Made by a program: the position numbers and the translations under genes
Notes under the pieces: model-generated
What the model was told of the DNA's origin: nothing
The model's database searches: none
Seen by the model: the letters and a program-made list of their open reading frames with translations, nothing else
Source: Lumbricus terrestris
Lineage: Eukaryota > Annelida > Clitellata > Crassiclitellata > Lumbricidae
Length of the DNA: 64,000 bases
Reading direction: 5' to 3'
Assembly: GCA_949752735.1 (NCBI GenBank)
Contig: OX457036.1
Coordinates: forward strand, 94,381,198-94,445,197
Shown here: in pieces, positions 11,765-23,285 of the stretch
Numbering within the stretch: position 1 is the stretch's first letter
Layout of the letters: every line of letters starts with the position of its first letter

Positions 11765-11990
11765 AAGTTACTAATTAGAAGCTAATAATTAGAAGCTAAT
11801 GATTAGAAGTTATTAACTAGAAGCTACTAATTAGAAGTTATTAATTAGAAGCTACTAATTAGAAGATATTAATTGGAAGCTACTAATTAGAAGTTATTAA
11901 TTGGAAGCTACTAATTAGAAGTTATTAACTAGAAGCTACTAATCAGAAGCTACTAATTAGAAGCTATTAATTAGAAGTGCCTACTAATTA
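11765..11990. repeat. 14-bp minisatellite
   Basis: Many tandem copies of roughly AAGCTACTAATTAG and AAGTTATTAATTAG lie in the short intron between exons 8 and 9, almost filling it. Confidence 0.88.
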
Positions 11991-12064
11991 CAGTCAACCA
12001 TTTATCGTTAATCTCCTCTCACCAGCAAACCTATTCAAAGCAAATTTATAAACATCTTCCGCAC

Positions 12065-12246
12065 CTCAGGTAGGTCAAAGCTGATGGCATACTGATGCCA
12101 ATTTCCATCGCACACCTCCTCCAGTTTCCAGCGCCATTCCGTCGGCTGGAATCGGCTCATATCTGCCTCACCAGTCGACTCCTTCCTCAGCAACAAGATC
12201 AGGTGACAGTTGTGGACGAAGATGGAGTAGTGATGGCGGTTCATGG
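12065..12246 (-). CDS. CLSTN: calsyntenin exon 8: LamG-like domain core
   Basis: This encodes about residues 394-454: MNRHHYSIFVHNCHLILLLR, then WRWKLEEVCDGNWHQYAISF. It is close to vertebrate MNRHHYSLYVHGCRLIFLFR and FHWKLNQVCDEEWHHYVLNV. The acceptor is CTTCAG and the donor GAG|GTGCGG (phase 0). This is the most conserved exon of the gene. Confidence 0.96.
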
Positions 12247-12912
12247 CTGAAGCAGATGACAATAGTATCAAGACAATCAAATCTAATAATGAGCTGTGAC
12301 TCTTGAAACGCTGCACATGAAGAGCATTGGGCTAATGGGCTTTCATGGTTGACGAATGGAGGCCTTTGTTATTCGCTACCCACATCAGTTCATTCGTTCT
12401 TTCGTTCAATGCTTTGATGGCATTCAGATTCAAAAACTTGAGACATCATATTTTCCAACTTGCATACCCAGTTATTATCCACCATAACTTGTTTCTGACC
12501 AGTTTTTCTTGTCTATAGGATTTTGACATGACTTTTCCAATGCATTATATAATACGTTTTCACAACTTCACTCTATTTCAGTACTTGCCTTATCGTTTTC
12601 ATGTTATTATTGTTGTTTGTAGTTAATGTAGTTGTCGTTGTTGCTACTTCTTCTTCTACTTGCATTTTTACTACTTCTGCTAAGTACTTCCACTTACACC
12701 TCCTCCTTGTCTTTCTCCTCCCCCTCCTCCTACTTCTTCTTCCTCTAATAGCATTTATTATAGCATGTAACATTGCAACATCGGTAAACATGAAACTGAG
12801 GTGTGAAGCAACCATGAACGAAGGACTTGTAACACGAGCTCCCTATACAGAAAACATCTCAAGTGAAGGTAAAACATATACCATCAGCATTCCAAGTCAA
12901 GTGCTCTAACCA

Positions 12913-13352
12913 CAGGGGCGGATCCAGGGGGGCCAATCCGGCCATGGCCCCCATTTAAAAATTGCATGGGACGTGGCCCCCCCATTTGGTTTCAACAAGC
13001 CATTAAATAAATGTAGTGCGAGAGAAAAACAGGACATCAGGCCCCCCCTATTACAAAATTGCACGGGACTTGCCCCCCCCGTCGATTCAGCGGTGGATAT
13101 TTCCCGAAAAATTGGTCGATGACTAAAAAAAAAAAGAAAAAAAAAGGTCATCAGTTTTTTCGGCGGGTGAAATGGTATTTTTTTCCCGGAAAATTGGTCG
13201 ATGACTAAAAAAAAAAAGGTCATCAGTTTTTTCGGCGGGTGAAATGGTACTTTTTTCCCCGGAAAATTGGTCGATGACTAAAAAATTTTTCTCCTGTCTC
13301 ACAACACCAAAAAATTTGGCCCCCCCTTCGAAAATTCCTGTATCCGCCCTTG
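12913..13352. mobile_element. hAT-like MITE, 440 bp, with internal repeats
   Basis: The ends CAGGGGCGGATCCAGG and CCTGTATCCGCCCTTG are imperfect inverted repeats. They are flanked by perfect 8-bp duplications tctaacca (12905-12912 and 13353-13360). The inside is C-rich at the edges and contains three copies of an AATTGGTCGATGACTAAAAA / GGTCATCAGTTTTTTCGG module. Non-coding; no transposase. Confidence 0.85.
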
Positions 13353-13384
13353 TCTAACCATGCACGTGCAACAGCGCCACCCAC

Positions 13385-13627
13385 CTTCTCCATCGGAGTG
13401 ACACAGGATCTGCTCCTTTTCATAACCTGACGCACTGTTCTCCGAATGCTTCATCCACGTCAGAAACGTGAAACGACTTCCAAGGTCCGGTCGTAACTTT
13501 TCCGCTGGAATCAAGATGGCGTCCTCCACTCCGTCAAAGTCCAAGACGCGATTCAGACCCTCGGCCTCCGTTTCATTCTGACTCCAGAATCCGAGCGAAG
13601 GCAGATCAATGAACTCTTCAGATGCAC
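13385..13627 (-). CDS. CLSTN: calsyntenin exon 7: start of LamG/ConA-like domain
   Basis: This encodes about residues 313-393. VLDFDGVEDAILIP and SRFTFLTWMKHSE parallel vertebrate VFEFNGTQAVRIP and EPFTISVWMRHGP. EQILCHSDGE precedes the donor GAAG|GTGGGT. The acceptor is ATCAG at 13629-13628. Phases are 1 and 1. Confidence 0.94.
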
Positions 13628-13779
13628 CTGATTTAAATTGGTAATGAATATTCATCAGCAAAAACAAGACATCTTAAAGCAGTCATGAATATTCATCAGC
13701 AGAACAAGGCATTTGCAACCGGTCATGAATATTCATCAGCAAATCAAGCATTTATTATAATCAATTAATCATTAACAAT

Positions 13780-14040
13780 ATCATTTTTATTATTAAATAC
13801 TATTTTTATTATCATAATTATTATCATTATTATTATTATCACTAAATATTAATATAATTATTATTACGACAATTATTATCATTATTATTATCATTATTAT
13901 AATTACTATTATTACTATTATCTTTATTATCATAATTATTTACAAACATTATCACTATTATTTTCATTGTTAAATAAAAAATTTATTATAAACATCACCA
14001 TTACTATTATCATTATTATTATTATTTATTTTTTTAGCGC
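13780..14040. repeat. ATT/ATC microsatellite tract
   Basis: Imperfect trinucleotide repeats (ATT, ATC, TTA) occupy intron 6 of calsyntenin. A second block lies at 14160-14225. Confidence 0.9.
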
Positions 14041-14300
14041 CCAAGATATATATGATCCGTCAGGCTTTAAAAACAATAAAATAATAGTAAAAGCTTTTTT
14101 ATAGGTTCTCGTCTCAAAGGTGCCTCTAAATGTAACGACATTGAACTGTTGCGTGCATATTGTATTATTATTATTATTATTATTATCATTATTATCATTA
14201 ATATTATTATTGTTATTATCATCACTATCATGTTTACAGTTATTTGCAATTTTATCATCATAAATGTCATTTAATATAGATAAATCCCAGCCTAGCTCAC

Positions 14301-14492
14301 CACAGAGTTTGAGTTGTGACTCCACAGAAGCCGTGTCTCGTTCGCAATCTCTCTCGAGATGATTTGAGTCGAGTTTAACGGTGATACCAATCTCAGTGAG
14401 ATTACAAGCAGAGTCACAGAGATCCAGCTGAGCATGTGGAGCGAGCGTCAGGAGATGAGTACCAACAAGAAAGTCTATTCGCTCAGAAATAT
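14301..14492 (-). CDS. CLSTN: calsyntenin exon 6: cadherin-LamG linker
   Basis: This encodes about residues 249-312: ERIDFLVGTHLLTLAPHAQ, LDLCDSAC, DCERDTASVESQLKLCG. It aligns with vertebrate NRIEYEPGTGALAVFP, HLETCDEP and GCDRDTYSEKSLHRLCG. The acceptor is GAAG and the donor TGTG|GTGAGC. The low-complexity Asn/Asp tail after the donor is intronic microsatellite. Confidence 0.95.
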
Positions 14493-14739
14493 CTTCAGCA
14501 AACATAATTATAATGTCATTCAAGTAATGTTATTTTAGAACAAACAAATCTATAATAGTGGTTATACTAAAGAGGTGTCAATCCAAAGCCTGGAAACATG
14601 AGAAGGGTAACTTTATATATCTACACAAAAACATGCAGTGCCATCATACATGTATACAAACATGAGAGATGCATACGCTTGTGGTCCATCCGGCTGGGTT
14701 CTACAAGTCTCTCAAGCCTTTCTTCTTTGTTCGTGGTTG

Positions 14740-14806
14740 GGCTGGGAGCGCCTCCGAGTAGTTTCTTGAAGGGGCGCTATTTAAATGCTCTGAATGAATG
14801 AATGAA
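14740..14806 (+). repeat. hairpin-tailed short repeat, plus copy
   Basis: GCGCCTCCGAGTAGTTTCTT then GGGGCGCTATTTAAATGCT and a (TGAA)n tail is a diverged copy of the element at 10002-10066. It sits in calsyntenin intron 5. Confidence 0.65.
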
Positions 14807-15264
14807 CATGTATGCATATAGGCCATATAATATAATGCTAACATACACGTAAAGTAAACACACACAAATACATACATACATGCAAACAAACTATTTCTAA
14901 AGACTTCCATTTGAGAGATATGTTTGCTTCCAAGGACAAAATCCATGACCTTTCGGTCATTTTTAAACACCGTTCTTTCAATCAACGGGCCACAAGAGTG
15001 GGAACCTTGAAGAAGCGCCAAGTCAAGTTCATATTGATTTGAGTGATTGATTGCTATCCATAAATTATAAGCAGTAAGTAAGCAAAGTGGAATAAGAACA
15101 AGAGCAGGATCGAAGTGTTAGCGACTTCATTTTCTTAGCCTCAGCATATGAGTGCAGCTAGTCCTCTCCCTCACCGTCTCATCTTCCCACCAACAGTGTA
15201 AGGTCGATGTACTCATCGCAGCTGAATTCGCGAATGAATCTAATGAGTCAAAGCCATAACTGAC

Positions 15265-15411
15265 CTGTCCATCGAGGAACACAGACGGGGTTAACAGCCA
15301 CTGTGACTGATGCAGAATCCGACAAGAGACCACCGCAGTCTTCGGCTGTCACCTCAAAGACGTGGCTCTGCTTCTGCTGGTAGTTTAGTGGCTCCGTATT
15401 GTGAATAAAAC
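15265..15411 (-). CDS. CLSTN: calsyntenin exon 5: end of second cadherin repeat
   Basis: This encodes about residues 200-248: FIHNTEPLNYQQKQSHVFEV, TAEDCGG, VAVNPVCVPRWTG. Vertebrate counterparts are YIKNTEKLNYGKEHQYKLTV, TAYDCGK and PTCTPGWQG. The acceptor GTGTAG and donor ACAG|GTCAGT give phases 1 and 1. Confidence 0.95.
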
Positions 15412-16499
15412 CTACACAGCAAATCGTCCATTCATTCAGATGTCGGAAAATCGTACCGAAAATATATCTGAATTAAACAAATAATTTAGCAAATGGAAAT
15501 CAGTACTTACTACTTACAATAGTGTTGCTGCTGCATCCTTATCCTTTCAAAGATTTGGAGAAGGTGGCCAAACAAAGTCAACTGACTGAATCAGGTCAAC
15601 AGCTGGTAGAACACCAGTCACAATTATCTGAACATTTATCCTCCGACCCACCCCCTCATCGCAGTCCTGACTACTGCCCACTACTATCACTACCATTCCT
15701 AATACACTTCCACTATCACTACACTTCCACTACCACTACACTTCCACTATCACTACACTTACTATCACTGCACTTCCACTACCTCAATTGCTGCACTTCT
15801 CTTACCACCACTACTACTGGTGATAACATAAAGGTTTTGTCAAGCCATGTAACAGTGCAAATGTACATCACACATGCCTATATATTATATATATATAAAA
15901 TTATGCAATTAGGATACCATGTTCTGTGGCACATTAATTATTATTCAGGGCAGTAGTGCTGCTACAAGTGCATTAAAATAGTTGGGCAGCTGCAAGGTCA
16001 TTCCATGTCCTTGACATTTGATTAAATCCCCCAAAAACGATCGTGCAAAACGATGGAGTTCATCGACTTGCACATGTGCGTTCGTCGTATCTCAGGTGAC
16101 CGCCAACAAAACAGCCGACCGTGAATAACGACAAAGCCACAGAGACTCGACCGTAATTTCCACTCTGCTCGCTCTGCTTTGTTCGGCAAATCTCCTGACC
16201 ACTGGACGTCTCTTACAACGCATTGTTATGTCTTTCGACTTTCGACAAGCGGCTTTAGACGTGGAACTATGCACAACAGATGGATAGCTGTCTGGTTATG
16301 TCGCTGTGTGATCCGCATAAGTAAGCAAGTAAGAATATGCTTCATTAGACTACCAGCAAATGCATAGTAGTTTACAGAAGAAATAAATAAGAGAAATAGT
16401 TATTCAAAGTAATACAACATTTTCATGATAGAAGTTCTGTTTACAAAGGCATCAACTCTAGGTATAGCTAGATCTCGTGTGGCCTGGATTGAGTATTGT

Positions 16500-17250
16500 A
16501 TTATTATTATTATTATTATTACATAAATTTATTACGCGCGCAAGGTCACACCAAAGTGTGAATCTGAGGCGCGGATAGTTAGCCGCCAGAGGAAGATGCA
16601 GTTAAAGGTCCATGTGCTTGAAAGCCAAAGAGAAATAGTGAGTTTTGAGCCGTTTTTTGAAGGTAGGGAGTGAATTTGAGCAACGAAGAGAGAGTGGAAG
16701 TAGATTCCATTCTTTGGGAGCAGAGGCATGGAATGCACGCGAGCCCATAACAGTTCTGCATCGAGGTTCAACTAAAAGACCCATGTTTGATGATCGCAGG
16801 CAACGAGGAGGAATATAAGGAGTAAGCAGTGACTGAAGGTAGGGAGGTGTTCCGGTAGAGAGGGATTTGTAGGTTAAACAGGCCAATTTAAATTTAATCC
16901 TAAACTCGACAGGAAGCCAATGCAGCTGATGAAGTAGAACTGAGAAACTTGATCGTAGTGGGACACGCAGCACAACGCGAGCTAAAGAATTTTGGATGCG
17001 TTGCAGCTATGTAGCTCATAGCCTGAAATGCCAACAAAAATCGCATTAGCATAATCAAGGCGAGAGGAGACAAGGGCGCAAGCTAAAGTCTTCGACATAT
17101 CCTTAGTCAGAGCCGACCTAATGTGGCGTATTGCCCTGATGTGATAAAAGCAAGATCTACAAAGGTTAGTTACATGCATCCGAAAAGTATGGAGTAAGCG
17201 TATGAGAATGGAGGTCATAAAGACGTTTAATGATAGTTTGGCCATTGCAG
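16500..17250 (-). pseudogene. LINE fragment: RT C-terminal region
   Basis: Minus-strand frames read RSALTKDMSKTLACALV, SRLDYANAIFVG and then LLHQLHWLPVEFRIKFK, LTYKSLSTGTPPYL and GSRAFHASAPKEWNLLP. These are the classic tail after the RT domain of CR1/L2/Jockey-like non-LTR elements. The 3' end is an (ATA)n tail at 16500-16520. The element is 5'-truncated with at least one frame break, so inactive. Confidence 0.88.
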
Positions 17251-17439
17251 AGTAGAGACCTGATAATCACAGATTTTCAGTTGACTGACGTTACGAACTG
17301 CTGACGATAAATTGCAATTTTAAGCACCACAGAAGATAGATAACATTACAGTCTGACCTTGCCAATCAAATGTATTATGCGCTTTGGTTGATGTCTCGGA
17401 CAATATCACCAGAATTCAATTGATCAGATTAGACCTTGT

Positions 17440-17610
17440 TCGATCAGTAATACTCACCTCATTGGCTGCATTCCTAAATATGTCGCTGCCTATATGCGGG
17501 ATGTTCTACACTGGCTTCCTATTTCTCAGCGCATCTTCTACCGAGTTGCTGCACTTGTTTGGTGATGCATGAGCTAAAAAAATTCTCGAAATGAATGAAC
17601 GAATGAACAA
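17440..17610 (+). pseudogene. LINE scrap with LHWLP motif
   Basis: In one plus frame, MRDVLHWLPISQRIFYRVAA matches the same post-RT motif of CR1/L2-like elements. A (TGAA)n-like tail follows near 17590-17610. It is a short 5'-truncated remnant in calsyntenin intron 4. Confidence 0.6.
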
Positions 17611-17684
17611 ATACTGACCTCACAAGTCTCTAATGCAACCAGACATTGGACATGACCACGCAAAGCGATTAATCTCAGACGAAC

Positions 17685-17893
17685 CATTTGTGTCGGCCTC
17701 AAACGGCACGTCCTTCGTAACGACATGGTAGCGGCAGATCTTCGCGAACGCGTCCGAACCGTCGGCATCGGTCGCGTCCAGTCGCAGCAGACGATCGTAA
17801 ATCCTGCCTTCGTTGGCTTCGGCGGAGAATGTCGACCGCGTCCATTCCGGTCGGTTGTCGTTAACATCCTCCACGTCGATGAGCACGAGCTCT
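17685..17893 (-). CDS. CLSTN: calsyntenin exon 4: cadherin 1/2 boundary
   Basis: This encodes about residues 130-199. LVLIDVEDVNDNRPEW is the calcium-binding DxNDNxP linker between cadherin repeats. YDRLLRLDATDADGSDAF and ICRYHVVTKDVPFEAD correspond to vertebrate YDSILRVEAVDADCSPQF and ICSYEIITPDVPFTVD. The acceptor is TCAAAG and the donor AATG|GTTCGT (phase 1); the donor is weak but the joined AATG/GT codon gives the conserved Gly. Confidence 0.94.
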
Positions 17894-18009
17894 CTTTGAT
17901 AAACAGCAGATTAATCGGACATCCTATATACTACCCGACAATCATTTCTTGTACCGTAAACTTAATAATTGTGAACATCTATCTATAGCACTCGTAAAAT
18001 GTAAATGTA

Positions 18010-18215
18010 CTCGAATTTTATATAACGACCTCGACCCTGCTCATCTTTTTGATGAACTGATTGGGTGACATACTTCACCATTTCAATAAACTTTTCAATG
18101 AACTGATTGGGTGACATCTTTCACCACCGCTGGTCATTTTAATGGATGTCACGTTATTTAGGTTCCTGTGTACGGTCGTGCCAGTCCGAGATTTATATCT
18201 CTGAAATAAGACACA
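18010..18215 (-). repeat. dispersed repeat, copy 1
   Basis: The plus-strand segment AATGAACTGATTGGGTGACA ... ATTTAGGTTCCTGTGTACGG is similar to 19890-20005, and a partial direct duplicate lies at 18046-18065. Read on the minus strand both copies begin after a good splice-acceptor-like sequence (TGTCTTATTTCAG). Probably a SINE-like 3' end rather than an exon. Confidence 0.45.
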
Positions 18216-18223
18216 GGTCTTCG

Positions 18224-18408
18224 CAGTGCTTAAAGTGTGGAAAAAAATAAGTGCCTGGAGGCCACTTACCTTTCCAAAAGAGTACCTAGACAGTGGACAC
18301 CCTTGCCCTTTCAGGCTGTGCTGGCCAATAAGTGGCAGGACGGCATTCACATTTTAAAATAAGTGCATGGACGCCGTCCATGAACGTCCAGCCACACTTC
18401 AAGCGCTG
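18224..18408. mobile_element. hAT-like MITE, 185 bp
   Basis: The termini CAGTGCTTAAAGTGTGG and CCACACTTCAAGCGCTG are inverted repeats. The flanks ggtcttcg (18216-18223) and ggtcttag (18409-18416) match at 7 of 8 positions. Sequence similarity in opposite orientation to the 178-bp element at 56806-56983 shows one family. Confidence 0.85.
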
Positions 18409-19889
18409 GGTCTTAGGGATTTCAAGAATCGCAATCTCAAGATCTCTACATCAACCATAAAGTGAAGTCGTGGAAACCAATTTTATTAATTGGAGGTGCT
18501 TAATCAAAAAAGATCTGCAGTAGGCAGAGGGTTAAGATCTGGAGAGTCAGGATGGATGTGAAGTTAGATAGACAGACAGCTAGGGTGGATGATCCTTATA
18601 AATGAAATGGCGAGGAAAGTATAGGGAAGTGTAGGTATTGGGATATGAAATGTGAAAAAGAAATTGTTTCAGCTTATGAGTGAAAGACCTGTGGCAAGAT
18701 TCCCAAAGGTGAGGTCTTAATATAAGATAAGAATATTCTTTAATTGACGAATTGCTATCCGTATTTCGGCGAACATACATGGTAATAAATGTACATCATC
18801 CATAGAGCCGCTCAAAATTCAAATATTTATAAATCACAAAATAATAAATTCAGTGTAAATACATTTTTATGATGATATGACCAACTAGTGCACTATGCAC
18901 TTTAGATTACATGGTAAGTAGGTTCGTAGCCTGATGAATCTGATATTTACCTTAATGCAGGGGGGGTAGATGTTTCAAAGAGGTGAGACAGCTATGGAGC
19001 AATTTGCAAGTAGCCTAAGTTTGTTAAACTCCTGCTAAGGTTCTTTGCAATATCAACTGTCGCCATAAATGAACTATGAGTTATGCTGCGGATATATATT
19101 TTTCCATTACAAAAATCATAGTAAATATGTCTCCAGGTTGTAATTTCAGACAAAATAGTTCTTCATAATTCAATAATGGACGACAACCGTGTTGTTCAGA
19201 AGACAAAAGACAATAACTTCCACTCCAACCAGTGTTGGAAGGGGGGTCAACTCACCGATGTGGGCCACAAAAACCAAGTCAGCCTATGAGCAATGGCTGG
19301 ATTGCCTACTCTCGAGCCAGATCGGAAATTTTTCTGTAAAAGCCATTACTGTAATGGCCAAACAGTCAGCAGTGCTGAGCACAGTAAGAGAAAGCCGGTA
19401 GAGGGCCGCACGACGCTTATTCTGCAGGCAACGTCGCATTATATCCGAAAGACATAATTCACTGGCGGCGCTATTTCCGATGTTTAATCTCAGACATTTC
19501 GCGGATATTGATCGCAAGCAGAGAGCGGATAACTGATGCCGCCACCGCCAACACGTTTACTCGGCTGGGCGGTTAGAATTTAATAAATCAGCTGCCCACC
19601 ACTGAGGCTGATTTGTCCCTTGCGGATTTTGCTTGACGCCTATAAAAGATGAGGATGGGAAAATAGCCAACGCTGAGATAAATGCTGCGATGCCGTTAAG
19701 GAACAAGTACCGAAACCAATCCTCGAACAATTGGCGAAATTGATGCGTTGGCGGTGTCTGTCTGAGCAAGTATCTGCGTGTCTGTGCCAGTGTGCCTACT
19801 TATAAGTCTGCCTCCTGTTGTAATAAATAAATGCGAATGCATGACTTTTTCTACAGCAATTGTACCGACTCAAGGCAGCTGCTCATTTT

Positions 19890-20005
19890 TCAATGAATAG
19901 ATGGGTGATATCCTTTTCCATAATCACCCGTCGTCTGAACGAGTGCCACTCCATTTAAGGTTCCATGTACTGATTGTTCCAGCCCGAGATTACAATCTGT
20001 GAAAA
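19890..20005 (-). repeat. dispersed repeat, copy 2
   Basis: Diverged relative of 18010-18215. On the minus strand TTCTTTTTTCACAG precedes GATTGTAATCTCGGGCTGG and the sequence ends in TCACCCATCTATTCATTG. No recognised protein family is encoded. Confidence 0.45.
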
Positions 20006-20265
20006 AAGAAGCTACGCCACGCCACTGTTCACATTTTGGCAGCGCCAGTCCCAAGCCTGGGTAAAAGAGGAGGGCGACATTACTGATCAATGTTATCATG
20101 TGCAGAGTGTTGTTAAACTTAAACTGATACTCTAAAAAATCCACCATTGGTACATGTACCAACATCTTCAAGCAAAGGGATACAACCCGGTGCATAGTGC
20201 AGATGTTCTAACCATTCCAGATAACTGAACCAGTGATGCTGTATGGCAGTTTATGCACTGTAGGT

Positions 20266-22570
20266 TAGGGTGTCCCACGATTGCACAGGAAAAATATTTT
20301 TCTTGAAACTTGAAATGCAGTCCCTCCAAAAAGTTTCCTTATGGTCCTATGATAATACCTGCCAAATTTCATGACATTTTGAAAATATTTAGAGGGCCCT
20401 CAAAGCTCATGTAATATGTGCAAGTTGTCACAAATTATACGTACGACATATCTGAGTTTGAAATTTTCGGAGGTCCACACTTTGATCCCACTAGCGTGCT
20501 TATGTATTGCTTAATACCATTATATTGCTCTGAAATGCTAAAATCTACAAATATGCAACCTTATTTTATTTGTGAATGAGGTTTTTCAAGCATAAGGACG
20601 ACAGTTAAGCTCTCGAGCAAACGAAGGATGTAAATCTGTCGTGCACTTGGGATTGCAGGCCGCTACCTCTACATGGCAATCATCACTGGAGTGGATATGC
20701 ATAAAGTTAACAGATTGTCAGTCTGATTTTTTCTCTAGTTGGTGGAAGTACAAACATGCTGGTGTGCCAAAGTTGACCTCTGGACCAGGACAGGAATCAA
20801 CGGTTGCAGTTTGGACCTTTTGAAGTCGTGCCAGTGTTATACATTAATTATTGGCAAATGCTTTGAGACAACGGCCTTGAATAACTGCATTTTAAATAAA
20901 GCTTGCAGTGCCTTGCACCCTTCTACATCAGCCATCAGTCGTGACATCTTGTTGACATCACAGAAATCTTTTAAGTCCTGTTGCCTGGTGCATTCTTTGC
21001 GTCCTTGGTAAAGTTTGACCATGGTCTGTAATTAAGCTCTTCCAGCCATTTAAAAATGAATGCGCTCCAATATGGTTCACCGTCAACCAAACCCTCGACC
21101 AATGCTACTGCAGTAACTGTTTGCATCTAACAAATCATAGGAATTCATTACTAAACAGCTTCAGCGTGGCCATCCTCTAAAGGCTCTAATTATGACATAA
21201 AGAATTTCCTCAGCTCTTGGTATCCATAGTTGGATTGAGCAATTCGGTAGCAGTTCGCAAGCCTAGTGCCCATCAGAGAGCAAGTTGGATGGGTAAGGCA
21301 ATAGGCCTATAGATCTAATTGCTTTATGATGAAAACGAATCACATATACAGTTGACGACTGTGACTTACAGGGCATCCAACCCAAACAATTCTCAGATTT
21401 GTGGCTGACATCTACAGTCAGGCGGTGTTCTCATGTAGACAGTAGAGTCACTGCTCTCTTTGAATTAATCCAGAGCTTTATGATTCTGGCAATGCTGCTC
21501 TAGACGACAAGTCTGCAAATGATGCAACATCATTCTAGGTATACCAGTACTTAAGATATAAGAGATAGCAATTCTCTCTGTTCTTTCAGTGATTGTCTCA
21601 TTAATGTGGAATAACGGGTTATCTTTTCCTACAAGTTTTTCCCAAACCATGCTACATTCAAAGATAGTTTTCTCGATCTTTCAGTGAAAGAGTGGCGAGA
21701 AAGCCAATCGTATAAGACCACGTGTGATTTTTTAATACATTGGTCTGTGTAAATGACTGTGCTGAACAAACATGACGCAGCTTTGATACAGGATTTCAGC
21801 TCAACGATAACGAAGAACGGAGATCGGAGACAATTTCTCGTACAAGTTGTCAAAAAACACAGGCACATGTTTTCTAAACACAATTGTGACAATCTTGCTG
21901 ACATGTGTAAATGTAGAACGTAGAACTGAAGAACAATTTGAGTGCAGTGATGTAGAATAAGTAGATCAATATGAAAATAGTGAAAAAATAACGGGCAAGA
22001 CGTTGATTTGTGTGTAGCTGCATGGTGTGTGCAATTAAGACTTCACTGCGTGGTCCTAGGAAAAAATAGGGGTTGAATCCCTCAGCCCCCTCAGAATTTC
22101 TTATCATGAAACAGATGAAGGTATGGAGGAGCTAAAACCATGACTTGTTACAATATCAAGAGTTTGTAATGACTACTCGCAATGATTAGTTGTGTGTACA
22201 CTGATACTGTGTCCAAAGTCCAAAAATCTCAAATTTTTCTCGATTTTTGCATTTGTTGAGCGTAAGACTATGCCCAAAATATCCATTGTATCCAATAAAG
22301 TTAGATACGTTTAAATTCTACCATTCAAGAGCTTTCCAATGGTATTAAATTTGTTATAATAGGATCAAGGGTTGGGATCTAAAGGCATTTAGAAGTTGGA
22401 CACATCAGGCGCAAATTATGTCAATATGGGTAAAGTTTGGGCGGCTTGAGGGACCCCTAAATATTTTGTGGTGTCATAAAATTTTACAGGTGTTATTATG
22501 GGACCATATGGAAACTTTTTAGGGGGACTGCATAGAAAATTTCGGAAAAAATATTTTTTGGGACACCCTA
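20266..22570. mobile_element. 2.3-kb hAT-like element with long terminal inverted repeats
   Basis: The ends are TAGGGTGTCCCA and TGGGACACCCTA. Roughly 150 bp inside each end are related in inverted orientation (for example ATGCAGTCCCTCCAAAAAG against ATGCAGTCCCCCTAAAAAG). The flanks are perfect 8-bp duplications ctgtaggt (20258-20265 and 22571-22578). The interior contains only short frames without recognisable transposase, so it is non-autonomous or badly decayed. Confidence 0.85.
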
Positions 22571-23285
22571 CTGTAGGTAAAACTAGTACCTGTGCTCTTA
22601 AAAGTAGCAACTATACCTCTTTTTACTTTTAAAGTAATGGGCCAGGAAACAATTTGGGGGATTCCTCTTAGGGCTTCCAGTGGATATGGTCATAAAGTAG
22701 GCCTACACAGAATTTGCTTTTAAAATTTGGATATCAGATATAAAAAAATTCGATTTTCCTGTGGTATCCACCCAGCATGGCACATCTTACCCGGCTCTTT
22801 CTCTGCAAGATCTTGCGAACAGTGACCAAAATGAACAGCGTTGCAACTTGCATGTGTGGAGCAGATATTTCTGACCCGTGCTTAGATCACGACAGCCAAA
22901 GTCTGGCTTTATTTCGCAGGGTTTTGAACCTGTAAATCCCCTAAGTATATTCATTATCAAGTGAGCACCTCTAAGACCGATAATTAATCTACAACTCCTA
23001 TAGTTGATATTCCCAGCCCAAATATCTCTGTGAACTAATCAGCATCCAGTCAACACACTCCACTCAATCCTCCTCCTAAATCAGCCTTTCTCGATCCCCA
23101 ATCATCACTTATCTCAAATTCTCCAACAGAGCCACGTCCAACACAAAACCACAACTCTGGACTGATCTCCTTTCTGAATTTCAAAAATTTTCAGCTCATA
23201 AATTGTCAATGCAATTCCTTCGGACTCTCCACACAAAACCAAAGCGTCAATTCATGAAGAAATTTCCATACCTCAACTCACCTTC

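Larger units (their letters stand above)
12247..14300 (-). other. introns 6 and 7 of calsyntenin
   Basis: Besides exon 7 this span holds a 440-bp hAT-like element and long ATT/ATC microsatellite tracts (about 13780-14040 and 14160-14225). Plus-strand open frames over 12600-12909 are low-complexity and unsupported. Confidence 0.6.
15412..17684 (-). other. intron 4 of calsyntenin
   Basis: Holds a Ser/Thr-like tandem repeat (ACTACACTTCCACTATC, about 15700-15785), a minus-strand LINE fragment at 16500-17250 and a small plus-strand LINE scrap at 17440-17610. Otherwise nothing recognisable. Confidence 0.6.

Noticed and set aside
12573..12909. Low-complexity frames on both strands in calsyntenin intron 7
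   Set aside because: They are driven by TTC/CTC/TTG simple sequence. No start context or similarity.
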